This document shows, piece by piece, positions 22,702 to 37,171 of a stretch of DNA of 64,000 nt. The DNA is taken from contig OZ316897.1 of the NCBI GenBank assembly GCA_973895155.1, positions 13,082,001 to 13,146,000 of the forward strand, in the 5' to 3' direction. The translations under genes were made by a program, and so were the position numbers. This DNA comes from Marsupella aquatica. Lineage: Eukaryota; Marchantiophyta. The number at the start of each line of letters is the position of its first letter. Within the stretch, counting starts at the first letter, position 1. The notes under the pieces were generated by a model. The model searched no databases. It saw only the letters and a list, made by a program, of their open reading frames with translations, and had not been told where the DNA came from.

Positions 22702-25133
22702 ATGCAGTGTTCTTCGCCGTGTTCGACTAGCGGGGGCTGGTCGAGCAGCCACACTCTCGTTATCATCTGCGAAGTTCCGAGTACCCAGTCCTCTTTGCTG
22801 CGCTCTTGCTATCCTTATCCATCTTCACGCCCATGGCGACAATGTTATCATGGGCTTCCTCTCATTCATTCCGAGTCAGTTTCACGGGTGAAAAGCAAGG
22901 CCTTCTGCAATTTCTCCGGGCTAGCGGTGGCTACAGTGGTTGTCACCTGCGCTCCGACGTCGTCAGTTGTTGCGAGCTCGCAGGTTCTCGTAGAGGAGAG
23001 AACTGCAGATGATCACATTCAAGGTATGGGTTCACACCTAGAATTTGGTAAGATTTGTTTTTAGACAAATGAACCGAACGGTTAATGAAAGATTATTGAA
23101 AGTAGCATTTTGATCGCTGGAAGAGATCTGAACTACCTGGATTGTCGTCTAGGGAACAGAGTACAATTCAACTGAGGAAAGAGCTCGAAATGGCCACGAC
23201 TCTCTGAACTTTCCCTGTCGGTTCACAATTATTGTTGTTATTGTGGTTTTTGGCAACAGAACGAGAGCAAATTGAGGCCGGACCCGTAGCCGAATGGCGC
23301 AATGAAACGTGGGACGACGAAGTAGTGAAAGCAATGGTCGTTGATTTTCTTGAATCTAAAGGGCTGAGCAGGAATCTTTCCCTTATTGCTGTGAAGAAGG
23401 CTCCCACATTCATAGCGCACTTGCTCTTGCTCTTAGAGTCGTGCTATCCTGCCCGCTTCCGCTCAGGTAAGGTATCTGCTTTTCAATTTCGACAGGTACT
23501 TTAGACTCCAGCTGCATGAAAATTCAGAGTAGGAGAGTCTAGTGGAACTTTGTGTGGACAAACGATGTCTAAGCCCAGATTTAAAGACCGGAACAGTGGA
23601 AGCAGAAATTTCAGTAATGGAATGAGAGACACTGTCTGGAGGCCACGTTGTAATGTCTTGAACTGATTTCTTTTAGCAGAAATGAAAGGTCAGGCTTGAA
23701 TTGCGAGAACCAGTCCTGACCCAATTCCACTTGTTTTGCATATATTGATCCCAACATTAAAACAGCAATCAATGAGCTGAATGAAATCTGCGATTGAACA
23801 TATTGCGTTCAATAATACTTCAAGTCCACGGGCGAGGGAGAGAAAGTAACTGTACGCAAATGAATTTGCCAAAAGTAGACATAATGAGACAAACCTGGAG
23901 TGAAAAACTACACTACGCTATTACTTTTCACACGACGGGCTTATTGTTTTTAGGATCGAAATCTAAGAATTACAGATCTGCCCACCCTTTGTTTTTAAGT
24001 ACGGTCCGAACGAACTTAGCAACGAAGAGGATTCCCCCTTGTAATTGTGGTAATTTGCTGCGTTTATGACGTAGTTGCGTTTTATTCCAGGGAAGGAGCT
24101 CACACGAAGCGAAATTAGGTGTGTTGTCCTCCCGTACTTAGCCAGTGTGGAAGCAAAACAAAGTAAAGGTGTCGGTGATTTCTCAAGCGGAGCAGACTTG
24201 GCGAGCTTGGTACCACCGCCAGGAGCTACAAGCAGGATATTGTCTGAGTACCCCTTACTCCGAGAGCAGTTGAAGGATGGAGAGCTGCCGCCATCTTTAT
24301 CCTACTGTCTATGCATTGGCATGAAGCCTAAACAAGTGGAAGCTGCATTAAAGAAATTTCCGCCAATCGTGGGGTACACTGTGGAAGGGAAAATAGCGAA
24401 AGTAGTGGACTTTATTCTCAGTTTAGACGTGTCCTCTTCTTTAATACCTGCCATTGTTTTGAAAAGGCCTCAGTTGTTCGGCTGTAACGTGGAAGGGAAT
24501 CTGAGACCCACTGTACAGTATCTCGAGGATTTGGGAGTTGAACGGACGAAATGGGGCAGGATTCTTGTGGCTTTTCCTCACATGTTGACATATAGCAGTG
24601 CGAAGTCCAACCTTGTGTTCAATTTTTTGCTAGACTGTGGGATTTCCCATCCTGCCGCGGGGAAAGTTCTGAGCAGATTTCCTCATGCTGTCGGTTACAG
24701 TGTGGAGCTGAAGTTGAAACCCATGGCAGCATACTTCCACAGTCTTGGCGTAGAAGACTTTGGTCGAGTTATTACGCGCTCTCCTCAAACCCTGGGATTA
24801 AGTCTAGACTATAACATCAAACCTACAGTGGAGTTTTTCAGAACCACTCTGGGTTTGACGGTGGAAGAATTATCTCTGGTTGTCAATCGCTTCCCGCAAA
24901 TCCTTGGCCTCAATGTAGATCACAACTTGCAGCCCAAATGGAAGCTTTTCTTGGCAATGAACCGGCGCAAAACAGAGCTGGTGGATTTTCCTCAGTACTT
25001 TGGATACAGCTTAGAGAACAGAATATTACCGCGATACAGGATTGTGGAAGCGAAACAAATCAGATGGACGCTGAACCGGATGCTGAGTACCACAACAGAG
25101 GTCTTCTCCCGACTTACGAATGCATACCATTGA
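22702..25133 (+). CDS. mTERF family protein, probably organelle-targeted (three exons)
   Basis: Exons 22702-23023, 23260-23466 and 24091-25133 join in matching phases (phase 1 at both junctions) with GT-AG borders, giving 523 aa. The first exon is Ser/Cys/Arg-rich with few acidic residues, like an organelle presequence. The body is a string of mTERF repeats of about 35 residues, each with the proline-ending helix signature: KKFPPIVGYTVEGKI, LKRPQLFGCNVEGNL, VAFPHMLTYSSAKS, SRFPHAVGYSVELKL, TRSPQTLGLSLDYNI, NRFPQILGLNVDHNL, VDFPQYFGYSLENRI. Such proteins wrap around nucleic acid and act in organelle transcription termination, splicing or ribosome assembly. Which member this is cannot be told. 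The start codon is the first ATG in the exon 1 frame; a leader exon further upstream is possible. A hairpin cluster lies 93 nt after the stop. Confidence 0.9.
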
Positions 25134-25225
25134 CCTGGTAGGGATCTCACTAGTTTTTAGTGGATATTGGGGGAAATATCTTCTGCAATTTTGGTGCAAA
25201 CGAGGATTATATGAACATCCACTGG

Positions 25226-25305
25226 TACCGCTTCTGACCTGGATTTGTGGAGGGTTGCTACTCATGATCCAGGTCAGAAGCGGTATCAGTGATCCAGGAT
25301 CATGA
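25226..25305 (+). other. Two mutually exclusive hairpins in the mTERF 3' flank
   Basis: A perfect 19-bp stem is formed by 25226-25244 (TACCGCTTCTGACCTGGAT) and 25267-25285 with a 22-nt loop. A second, 9-bp stem pairs TCATGATCC (25262-25270) with GGATCATGA (25297-25305). The two stems share 25267-25270, so they cannot form fully at once. The cluster starts 93 nt after the mTERF stop and so is probably in its 3' UTR. Confidence 0.8.
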
Positions 25306-26379
25306 CCTTCTCATGTCTGTTGTGATTATTTAAGTTGTGTATAGTTTTGGCCCTGATCACTTTAAATGTGTACTTTGCCTCATTATCTTTCTTTCTCTCG
25401 TGTTGCTGATCCCAAGTAACCTATCTCAGTAGTTGAATCGAATCTGGTTAGGTGGGATTGTTGCGGGCCGAGACTGGAAACAGTAGGGCGGGAATCGATA
25501 GTTATGAATGTGACTACCTACTTTTGGTCAATACCATTACACCTAGAGTGCATGCGCATGAACCATTGTGCATGCGCATGAACCATTTCACCAGGTTGCA
25601 CATGCTTTCGACAGACTTGCCTGAGTAACGAAAGGGGTAATGGTTACATGAGGATACGTGGACGTTTGGAGTACGGAATCGCATCACGGGGTTGCCTGGC
25701 GGAGTGATGTTCGTCTTCATTGTGGCATTGATGATGATATGACCTCTTCACCCCTTTCGCCTGTCATGGATATGTCTGTTTGGGCAGCTGACGATTTGTC
25801 GTGTGCAAGGCCCTAGTCCCTAAGCATTTTCCTACACATTCAGGAATCTAGAAAGTATTTGAACCTCAGTGAAGAGCCATGTATAAAGTCGCTCTGTAAG
25901 TGCAGTGGAGCTGCGTTATCCTTGCTCAAGGAGACGAATTTGGACAAAACTTGTGGGTTTCAATCAGGTCACTACTGTAGATGGGAAGCTTACCGAAGAG
26001 ATACGCTCCTATTGGAGAATGCCATGTGTGGAACTGGCTGGTTATCCTCAATTGAATTCCACCGAAACATATCTTTATGCCATTTTTCATTAAAAATCTT
26101 TCACGAAGTATTTTTCACATATGTTTCAACCGGAACACTAACTGGCCACAATAGAATCCCCACTCAAATTAGTAAAGTATACATATTGCTGGCATCGAAA
26201 CGGTCACCGCGACAGTATAAGATCTATGCCCAGGCATCCAATCAATCAGCTGTGGTCTAAGTCTCCCAAGCTTGTCTTTGACCGTTTACAATCCAAGCCA
26301 GATTGTCAGCTTTTTGCATGCTCTTTCATCTTCCCCAGCTCCTGAGCTCTTCCTGTGTTGGGCATTATTTGAAAATGTC
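25306..26379. other. mTERF 3' flank, no further gene
   Basis: No gene is supported. A 20-bp direct repeat sits at 25548-25587. The plus-strand frame at 25859-26260 is open for 133 codons but shows no family signature. Confidence 0.45.
25548..25587. repeat. 20-bp tandem repeat (two copies)
   Basis: GTGCATGCGCATGAACCATT occurs twice head to tail at 25548 and 25568. Each copy contains the alternating purine-pyrimidine core TGCATGCGCATG. Confidence 0.9.
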
Positions 26380-26384
26380 AACAA

Positions 26385-26492
26385 TGTTTGATAAGAACGA
26401 ATATCGGTATGTGTATAGTCTGGGTAATGGTACATATAGTGGTGCCGGGATGACCGGCTGATCCAGTCATTTGGTCAAGGTAGAGTCTAACA
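26385..26492 (-). repeat. 3' LTR of the copia element
   Basis: 108 bp, TG to CA ends with TGTT/AACA terminal inversion. It matches the other LTR except for about three substitutions. A short GCCGG/CCGGC inverted word lies inside. It is flanked on the left by the AACAA target duplication. Confidence 0.95.
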
Positions 26493-26502
26493 CTCCCCTT
26501 TG
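26493..26502 (-). other. Polypurine tract of the copia element
   Basis: On the minus strand CAAAGGGGAG directly precedes the 3' LTR, the expected place for the plus-strand DNA primer. Confidence 0.8.
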
Positions 26503-26803
26503 GATATATAATGACAACTATATAGACAATATAGACTATATTTATTATATCATGTTCATAGGAAATACATGATATAAGTACAAGCGAGGTAGACTGCCTC
26601 ATTAAAAAACCTTTATCAACTCTAGCTTAGTAAAAACTCTACCAGTGTAACAGAGAAAAATATGAGTGCTAAAGGAAAAAGAGTGCAGTCTAAGAGTCCT
26701 CGTCGTAATAAATGTCAATGTAAAATAAAGTTAGATGCTATAGTAAATCTAGCTTTAACATCTGTTTCATCAGTCGGTCGTCAACAGCATGTCGTCAACA
26801 TCA

Positions 26804-29800
26804 TCAAGTATCATGTGGAGCAGCAGCCTCCACGGTCATCATGCGTCGCACGCTCCGTAGTCCGATCGCCTGGCAGTGTCGGTGATGAACTGATGGCGAT
26901 AGTGATTTGGTGAAGAGATCCGCACAGTTGTTTGCACTTGAAATCTGCAAAATGTTGATCTCTTTTCCATGTAACTCGTGGGTGTAGAAAAATTTCGGAG
27001 CTATATGCTTCACACGGTCGCCTTTGATGAATCCTTTTGTGATCTGCTGTATACATGCTGCGTTATCCTCAAAAATGTTAGTAGGCTTCGTTAGTGGTGG
27101 TAGGCCGCATTTGGTGTTGATATGGTTTATAAAGGATCGTAACCAAATGGCTTCACGACTAGCCTCATGTAGAGCTAAGATTTCTGAGTGATTCGATGAG
27201 GTTGCTGTTAGGGTCTGTTTCACGCTTTTCCAAGAAAAAACGGTACCCCCTATAGTGAAAACATATCCGGTTTGGGATTTTGCGGTATCAGTGTCGGAGA
27301 GATATCCGGCATCCGCATATCCTATGAGCTCGTGGTTTGCACCGAATGGGTAAAATAACCCGGTATCGGTGGTTCCACGTAGATATCTAAATACGTGCTT
27401 AACTCCGTTCCAGTGTCTGGCTGTGGGAGTTGCACTATGTCTGGCTAGTAAGTTAACTGCAAATGCAATGTCTGGTCTGGTCTGATTTGCTAGGTACATT
27501 AATGCTCCTATCGCAAAAAGGTATGGGGTTTCTGGTCCTCATATTGGTTCATGCTCTTTGCGCTTGCGAAAAACATCAGTATTGTTTTCTAATGAACGTA
27601 CAACCATTGGTGACGTCAATGGGTGTGCTAGGTTCATATTGAACTGTTTTAGGATCTTTTCCGTTTGTGTTGTCTGATGGAGCATCATGCCAGTGGGTAG
27701 GATCTCTAGTTGTAAGCCTAAGCAAAAGTTTGTATGTCCAAGGTCTTTCATCTCAAATGTGAATTTAAGACTAGTAATAATATCTTCTGTCAATTGGGGT
27801 GTCCCAAATATATTTAAGTCATCAACATAGATAGAAACGATGACATATTCGTCATCCACATGTTTAATAAATAAACATGGTGTAATGGCATTATGGGAAA
27901 AACCCATGGTAATCATTTCATCAGTAAATCTTTGATACCATACTCTGCCACTTTGTTTCAGGCCATATAAAGCCTTCAACACGCGGATAGCTAGTCCGCG
28001 GCGAGTATTCCGTACGGTTGACACAGAGGTGTCGTTATTATGAGTTACATGTGTAGATGACACATTAGGTGTAACTTGAGATAATTGTGTTATAATCTTA
28101 TGTAGATATGGGATATGCGATGTAGCGCCTTGAGCTAAAGCTCGGCATCGTTGCTCCATCTCAGGAGGTGATCGCATGTATAGACAAGTGTCTAAAGTTC
28201 CATATAGATATGCGGTTGCAACATCCAGTTGTCGCATCTGTAGTTGATGGAATATGGCAAATCCGATAAGGTATCGAAATGTTGTGCTATCCATAACCGA
28301 TGAATAGGTTTCATCGTAATGAATTCCCGGTTGTTGTATAAATCCTTTCCCTACCAGACATGCTTTATAGCGTACAACTTGGCCTTTATCATTTCTTTTG
28401 CGGACAAATGTCCACTTGTAGCCAATTAGGTGTACGTCTTGCGGTGTTGGCTCGACTGGGCCAAAAGTGTGTCTGCTGAGTAGGGAATCTAATTCTCCAT
28501 TTATAGCTGTTTTCCATTCAAGCCAATCTGGTCTGTTTTGGCATTCTAAAATGGATATTGGTTCTGGTGTCTCGTCAGTGATATGGGTTGCCACCATTAA
28601 TGCAAAAGCATCATCTATTGAAGTAGTATTTCTATCCCACATCGTACCGGTATGTGCGTAGTGGATAGAAATCTCTTCATGAGTTGTGGATTCGGTATGA
28701 TCGACATCAGGTGAAGGTGGTATAGATGAACCACGCCTTCTTGGTTGTTTATCCTTTGATCCCAAGGGTCTGCCACGTTTGGCACGTGGCTGGGATGTGT
28801 TTGCTGGCTCACTTGATAATTCGATGCGAGCAGATGCTCTCGCAGCTGGAATGTGTGAGCGGGTAAGTTGTGATGTGTCAACGAAAGCGTCAGGAAGTTC
28901 TTCCACAATCTTGTGGAGTTGCAAGATTCGTTGAACTTCTTTCTCCCCTTGATTCGTTCTAAGGTCTTGCCAAAATGGCGAATGTCTTTCCCACTCCAAA
29001 GGTGGTTGTGGGTGTTTAGGGGTTACTAACTGTGGATAAACATGTTCGTCAAAATGGCAATCTAGGAATCTAGATTTAAAAACATCGCCAGTTGTAGGTT
29101 CCATATATCGGATTATGGACGGTGAGTCAAATCCGATGTATATCCCCAACTGTCGTTGGGGTCCCATCTTGGTTCGTTTAGGTGGAGTAATGGGGACCAT
29201 TACTTGACATCCAAATGAACGAAGATGTGATAGGTTAGGTTTAATACCGTTAGCTATTTGGTATGGGCTATAGGTATTGAAAGCCGATGGGCGGTATTGG
29301 ATTAATGCATTTGCCTGTAAGATGACATGTCCCCATGCTGAGACGGGGAGTTTTGACTGCATTAGTAATGGGCGTGCAATTAACTAAAGTCGTTTAATAA
29401 CAGCTTCGGCTAATCCATTCTGAAAGTGCACGTGGGGTACAGGGTATTGTACGTCGATGCCAAGTGATGTACAAAAGTCGTCAAATGTTTTGGATGTAAA
29501 TTCCCCTGCATTGTCCACCCTTAGTGTCTTAATGGGGTGATCTGGGAATTGTGCTTTCACGCGCAGGATTTGTGCCAAAATGCGAGGCATAACCATGTTC
29601 CTCGTTGAAAGCAGGGTCACATTTGACCATTTAGTTGATGCGTCGATTAAAACCATAAAGTAGCGGAAAGGTCTGCTTGGTGGGTTAATTGGTCCGCAAA
29701 CATCTGCATGGATTATTTCCAAGAATTGGGGTATTTTAGTTGGCAATTTTGATGTTGTGGGTCTTGTTATTAATTTTCCGCGTGAGCATGCAGTGCATGG

Positions 29801-31501
29801 AGTGCTCGCTGGAATGTGGCGTGTATTGGTTGGGATGCCTTTTGAATTCTTAATGATTTTGGTTAGCATTGATTGGCCGGGGTGGCCGAGGCGTGCATGC
29901 CAAAGCGCGGGCAATTCACTTGTTTGGGCATTGATATGCAGGCATTCAATATGTGTTACATAAAACCCACAAGAATACGAGAAAAGTGTTTCTTTAATGA
30001 TTTTCCCCGTAGGGGTATTTTCAACCAAGTGAATGACCTCTTGGTCTCTGGTATCGCCAGTTTGGACATGTAGCCCATTTGCTCGTATATCTCTAAAGCT
30101 GAGGAGATTACGAGTTGCGTTTGGGGCAAAAATGGCAAATTCTATGTGTATTTCCGTACCCTGCGGGAGTCTAATAGAAGCTGGGCCGAAGCCCTCTTCT
30201 ATTTGGCTAGGACCATTGATAGTGGTCAGGGACCTACGTGATGGTGTAATCCTATGAAAAAGGTGCTTATCCCGGAGGATAGTATGTGTCGTCGCACTGT
30301 CAATGATACATGTGCTTGGACTATTTAAATCTGGTGTAGTGGAGCTATTTGCCACTAAGTGTGCCTCGGGTTGGGCGGGTAGGTCTGAGAAGTCTTGGAA
30401 TGGATCACTAGACTCCATAAATGCCCCGTGGGTTTCACGGGGTGGTGGCCTTGAGGTTTGTCCATCCCTGAGGGATCGTTGATATAGCTCTTTAAGGTGT
30501 TGTGGGATTCTACAGTTTCTGGCTAGGTGGTTGGTCATGCCGCATGCATGGCATTTTGGGCGTTCTCGTTGTGGTCGGGATTGTGACCAATCATTTCTAC
30601 GGTTGTTGTTATATGTTCTACCATCGCCGCGTCCGCCGCGTCCACCTCGTCCTCCGCGTCCGCCGCGTCCATCGCGTCCTCCACGTCCTCCGCGTCCTCC
30701 ACGTCCACTAAAGGACCGTCTGAAGTTGTGTTGTGGGCGTTGGTTAAAGAAACTCCCCCTGTTGGGGTTGTTTCTATGGTTGCCATTCCTACTGCGCTTA
30801 ATGCCCTGCCTTGATGTGGAGGGTTCAGCGGTGTCGGTAAGATGTGTTTCACTCTGTGATCCTGAGGGCAGTGTGCCCGCAGGACGTTTTCTAGAGTTAA
30901 CTAAAAGAAGTTCTTGGTTTCTCTCTGTGACTAGAAGGTGGGCTATGAGCTCGGAGTATTGCCCGAACTTCATGTTTCGATACTGTGTTGATAGCCACAC
31001 ATTCGATGAATGAAATGTCGACAAGGTCTTCTCTAGCAGATCCTTGTCCGTAACTGGCTCGCCACATTGTGCGAGGGTTGAGGTTATTCTAAAGAGTTCA
31101 CTATTGTAGGCTGAGATAGAAGTAAAGTCCTGGACCCGCAGGTTTAGCCAGTCTTGCCTGGCTCTAGGTAATTCGACCAGTTTTTGGTGGTCGAATCGGG
31201 TCTATAGCGTTGTCCATAGTTCTCGAGGGGTCGATAGATGCATGTATTGTCTCTGGAGGAATCTATGGATATGGCGTCTTAGGAATACTAGGGCTTTCGA
31301 TTCGTTGGCTTTAGTTAATGGGTCTGGTTGTGGTTCGCCGGTAAGGATGGGTTGAGCGAGCCCTATCGCAGGGAGTAGGGTTAGCGAGGTTAGGTTTTCT
31401 TTTAGGTTCATGGACCATTCTAGGTAGTTGCCGCCATCTATTTCTAGGGCGGGGAATGTGAGTTTCTCGAGGTTGGTCATCTCTAAGGTCCTGGCGTGCA
31501 A
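26804..31501 (-). pseudogene. Copia gag-pol polyprotein, one frame with three premature stops
   Basis: A single frame runs from ATG at 31501 to the stop at 26804-26806 (1565 sense-length codons) without any indel. It is broken by TAG 31202-31204 (in gag), TAG 29384-29386 (in integrase) and TGA 27539-27541 (between RT and RNase H). Domains: gag with an Arg-Gly-Gly repeat tract and a CCHC knuckle (CHACGMTNHLARNC); protease CIIDSATTHT; integrase with HARLGHPGQS, HADVCGPINPP and VDNAGEFTS; reverse transcriptase with RYKACLVGKGFIQQPGIHYD and the YVDDLNIFG catalytic box; RNase H with YADAGYLSDTDTAKSQTGY and SSNHSEILAL. The RGG tract sits just before the zinc knuckle and probably aids RNA binding. 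Confidence 0.93.
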
Positions 31502-33203
31502 CGGTGGTGTGCGTGTTTATATATAATATATATAGTCAAAAGACAATGCACATTTGCCGCATGCAATGGTGGAGAAGAGGTTGAGGAGATTAATCTAGGT
31601 CACTGGCGAGTGAAGCATGAATGTTTGGGTTTTTGCAGAATTTAGGGTTTGCACTTATTAAGTTGGTTTTCTTTGTGGATCTATAACTGCAAGGTTTCCT
31701 TTGTTAAACTATGCAGTTATCCAGTTGTGCACTTAGGGTTGCAGTTATGGGTTGTATTTACTCGTGACTTGGTTAAGTGCACTTTCTGCTTTGTGAATCA
31801 AATCTCTTTGACGAATGTTGCAATTAACAAGGGTTTTGCGGTTATGTGCGGTTATGGAGCGTGCACTTAGCGTTTTTCGATCGGACTCGACATTTCCTCG
31901 ATGTTTTGTGGTCTGGTGTTGCGCTTTCCTGGTGTGTCTCCTCGCGCGACCTTCAGGTGTCGTTTCCACCCGGGGTCTCTATTCTCAGTTGCTTCAACTT
32001 GTGACTCTCTTCTTTCGGGCTTCTTTTTCCAATCTCTTATCGATTAATTAATTCTCCTCTCGATTGCTCGTTTCGCCATGTCTATTTGTCATGTCTTGCG
32101 CTCCGCTGGTTGGGATCTCAGTTGGTCCTCCGTTGGCGTCTTTCATTCATCCTCGAATACATCTGGTCTTACACTCCAGATCCTGGGTAGCTCCTGCTCT
32201 CTTAAATGCTGTAGTACTCGCTCGCTCTTAATCTTCCTTCCGTTTTTCGAAAGGTCTTGCTTCTTTGTCAGCGACGCGTGGTATCGCTCGCTCCTTGTAA
32301 ATCGTAGAACAAATATAAGAACGTGGATCTTTGCTTTTCTCAAGTGGCTCCTTCATAACCCTCTTCCCTCAGAAGTCTTGCAAATCGCAAGGCACTGGCA
32401 ATTAAAAGCAACGATTGCCTTCGAAGGTGCAGAGCGTAGTGCCGCCTGCGTCCTTATCTTATCAATTCGCCATAGCTGAGGTAATCATTCAATCTGCTAT
32501 TCGTTTGTTCTTCTTTTCCCTTCTTTTCTCTTCAGATGGCGCAGCCTTCTCTTTTCGGAACACGTGAATGTGGAATCTAATCCGTGAATGACTCATTCGA
32601 TTAATCTCTCCGTGATCAGACTTCTCTTCGTGATCCGTCTCCGTGAGATTCTATGTTGGGCTTGCTGCTCGTAACCTTTGCAAAGACTTTCGGCCTTGTT
32701 GCCCAATTCTTCTCATTTCATGCTGCGAATTCATTGCGCTAGCGACTGTTCTCAATTCACCTTCTCTTCTGTGCTTTTAAGTGCTTTTCGGTGGAGCCTC
32801 CATCGACCACTTGATTGGGGCTCGCGGTTCTTCCCCGATTCTACTGTTCTTCGATCTGCAGTGTCCTTATGATTTCTATTCCGGGCTTACCCACACGTTT
32901 TCTCTTCCTTGTGTCCTTACGAGTTCGAGTCTCAATGTCCCTATGACATCTCCTTGAAATTTCGGTGCTGCCTTTCTCTTCCTTTTTCGGCTCTTACAGA
33001 TCTTCTATCCTAGTTTCTCAATTCTTATTTCCTCATGATTCCTGGATTCACCTTGTTTCTAATCGTTCTCATTCAGTCCTGCCTACTCTTTTTGTTTTCT
33101 ATTCGTTCTTCTCGATTCACTCCGCTCAGTCTAATCGTTAATCTTATACAATCCCATTCACCATAGCAATTCAATTTTCTGTGCTCGGAGCTCCGCTGGT
33201 AAA
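31502..33203 (-). other. Long untranslated leader of the copia element
   Basis: About 1.7 kb separate the primer-binding site from the gag start. The plus strand here is rich in CTT/TCTC words, so the transcript would be purine-rich. Several short frames exist, but none carries a recognisable domain. A captured host fragment is possible but I cannot identify one. Confidence 0.6.
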
Positions 33204-33220
33204 GTCTCGTGCTGATAACG
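33204..33220 (-). other. Primer-binding site of the copia element
   Basis: Immediately inside the 5' LTR the minus strand reads CGTTATCAGCACGAGAC. Plant copia elements usually place a tRNA-complementary TATCAG-containing site exactly here. The precise tRNA is not assigned. Confidence 0.7.
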
Positions 33221-33328
33221 TGTTTGATAAGAACGAATATCGGTATCTGTATAGTCTGGGTAATGGTACATATAGTGGTGCCGGGATGACCGGCTGATCC
33301 AGTCATCAGGTCAAGGTAGAGTCTAACA
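33221..33328 (-). repeat. 5' LTR of the copia element
   Basis: 108 bp, followed on its right by the AACAA target duplication at 33329-33333. A TATA-like word (CTATATG on the minus strand) is the only promoter hint within it. Confidence 0.95.
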
Positions 33329-33333
33329 AACAA

Positions 33334-34081
33334 TACATTAACTTAGGTCATATTTGAGTGGTCTTATCATTTCACACACATGGTCCAGAAGGGATCTTTT
33401 AATGCACAATTAAGTATGAGCGATGTACTTCAGAGATCACAACGGAATCATGCTCACACCGTTAAATGTTGATATGAACAGCAAAACACCATGGATCACG
33501 TTATCAAGCAGGTTGCAAACAGCAAGACCGTAGAGGTAAAGCATGTCAGCGAATTTCTCGTATTATTCTTGTTACCCAAGTAAATTGGAAGTCGCAGTGC
33601 TCACGGGGAGTTGCCAGATCACAGAGGTCAAGCACATCAGTTGCGAATTTTTGATATTCTGCTTATTTGCCAGAAAGCACCCAGGTGGCTTGGAAAGTCG
33701 CAATGCTCATGGGAGTTGCCAATGGTCACATAACAGCACCAACAGATTCAAAATTTACACACAAACCAAGGAGAAAGTTCAGATAGATGCCAAGACTAAT
33801 ACTGTACAGTCGAATCAGATATACACAGAAACTTGTGATCACAATACTCGAGGGGACGACGCGCGTTGTACTAAGAGAAAAGCTTACAAAAAATTCATAA
33901 ACGCAATTTGGCGGAAAAATTGCGTACCAACACCATGGCTTTGCAAACCCACCGCTCGTTTACGCATTACAGGAAGTAACCTCACTCATCCATGGAAGGT
34001 AACTTAATTACAACCAACACTGTCCTACAAAGGTCCTAATTATGAGTAATTCTATAGTACCCAGATGGGTAAATCGGCGTA
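33334..34081. other. Downstream flank of the cytidylyltransferase gene with a diverged duplication
   Basis: No gene is supported. A diverged direct duplication spans about 33541-33735. Landmarks are GTCAGCGAATTTCTCGTATT versus CAGTTGCGAATTTTTGATATT, then GGAAGTCGCAGTGCTCACGG versus GGAAAGTCGCAATGCTCATG, then GAGTTGCCA. The 154-codon plus-strand frame at 33543-34007 covers this duplication and is probably incidental. Confidence 0.5.

Positions 34082-37171
<3,090 letters not shown>

Larger units (their letters stand above)
26385..33328 (-). mobile_element. Ty1/copia LTR retrotransposon, complete structure, gag-pol with stops (6944 bp)
   Basis: The element is flanked by an AACAA target duplication (26380-26384 and 33329-33333). 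Two 108-bp LTRs (26385-26492 and 33221-33328) begin TGTT and end AACA and differ at about three positions. It is transcribed on the minus strand, so the right LTR is the 5' one. Next to it is a primer-binding-like site (TATCAGCACGAG), and a purine tract (AAAGGGGAG) abuts the left LTR. Domain order gag, protease, integrase, reverse transcriptase, RNase H defines copia. LTRs of 108 bp are very short for a copia element of this length, and about 1.7 kb of leader precedes gag. With three premature stops it cannot encode a complete polyprotein. Confidence 0.95.

Noticed and set aside
30531-31013. 160-codon plus-strand Pro/Arg-rich frame
   Set aside because: Shadow of the Arg-Gly-Gly tract of copia gag on the opposite strand.
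33543-34007. 154-codon plus-strand frame
   Set aside because: It covers a diverged duplication and has no family features or splice evidence.
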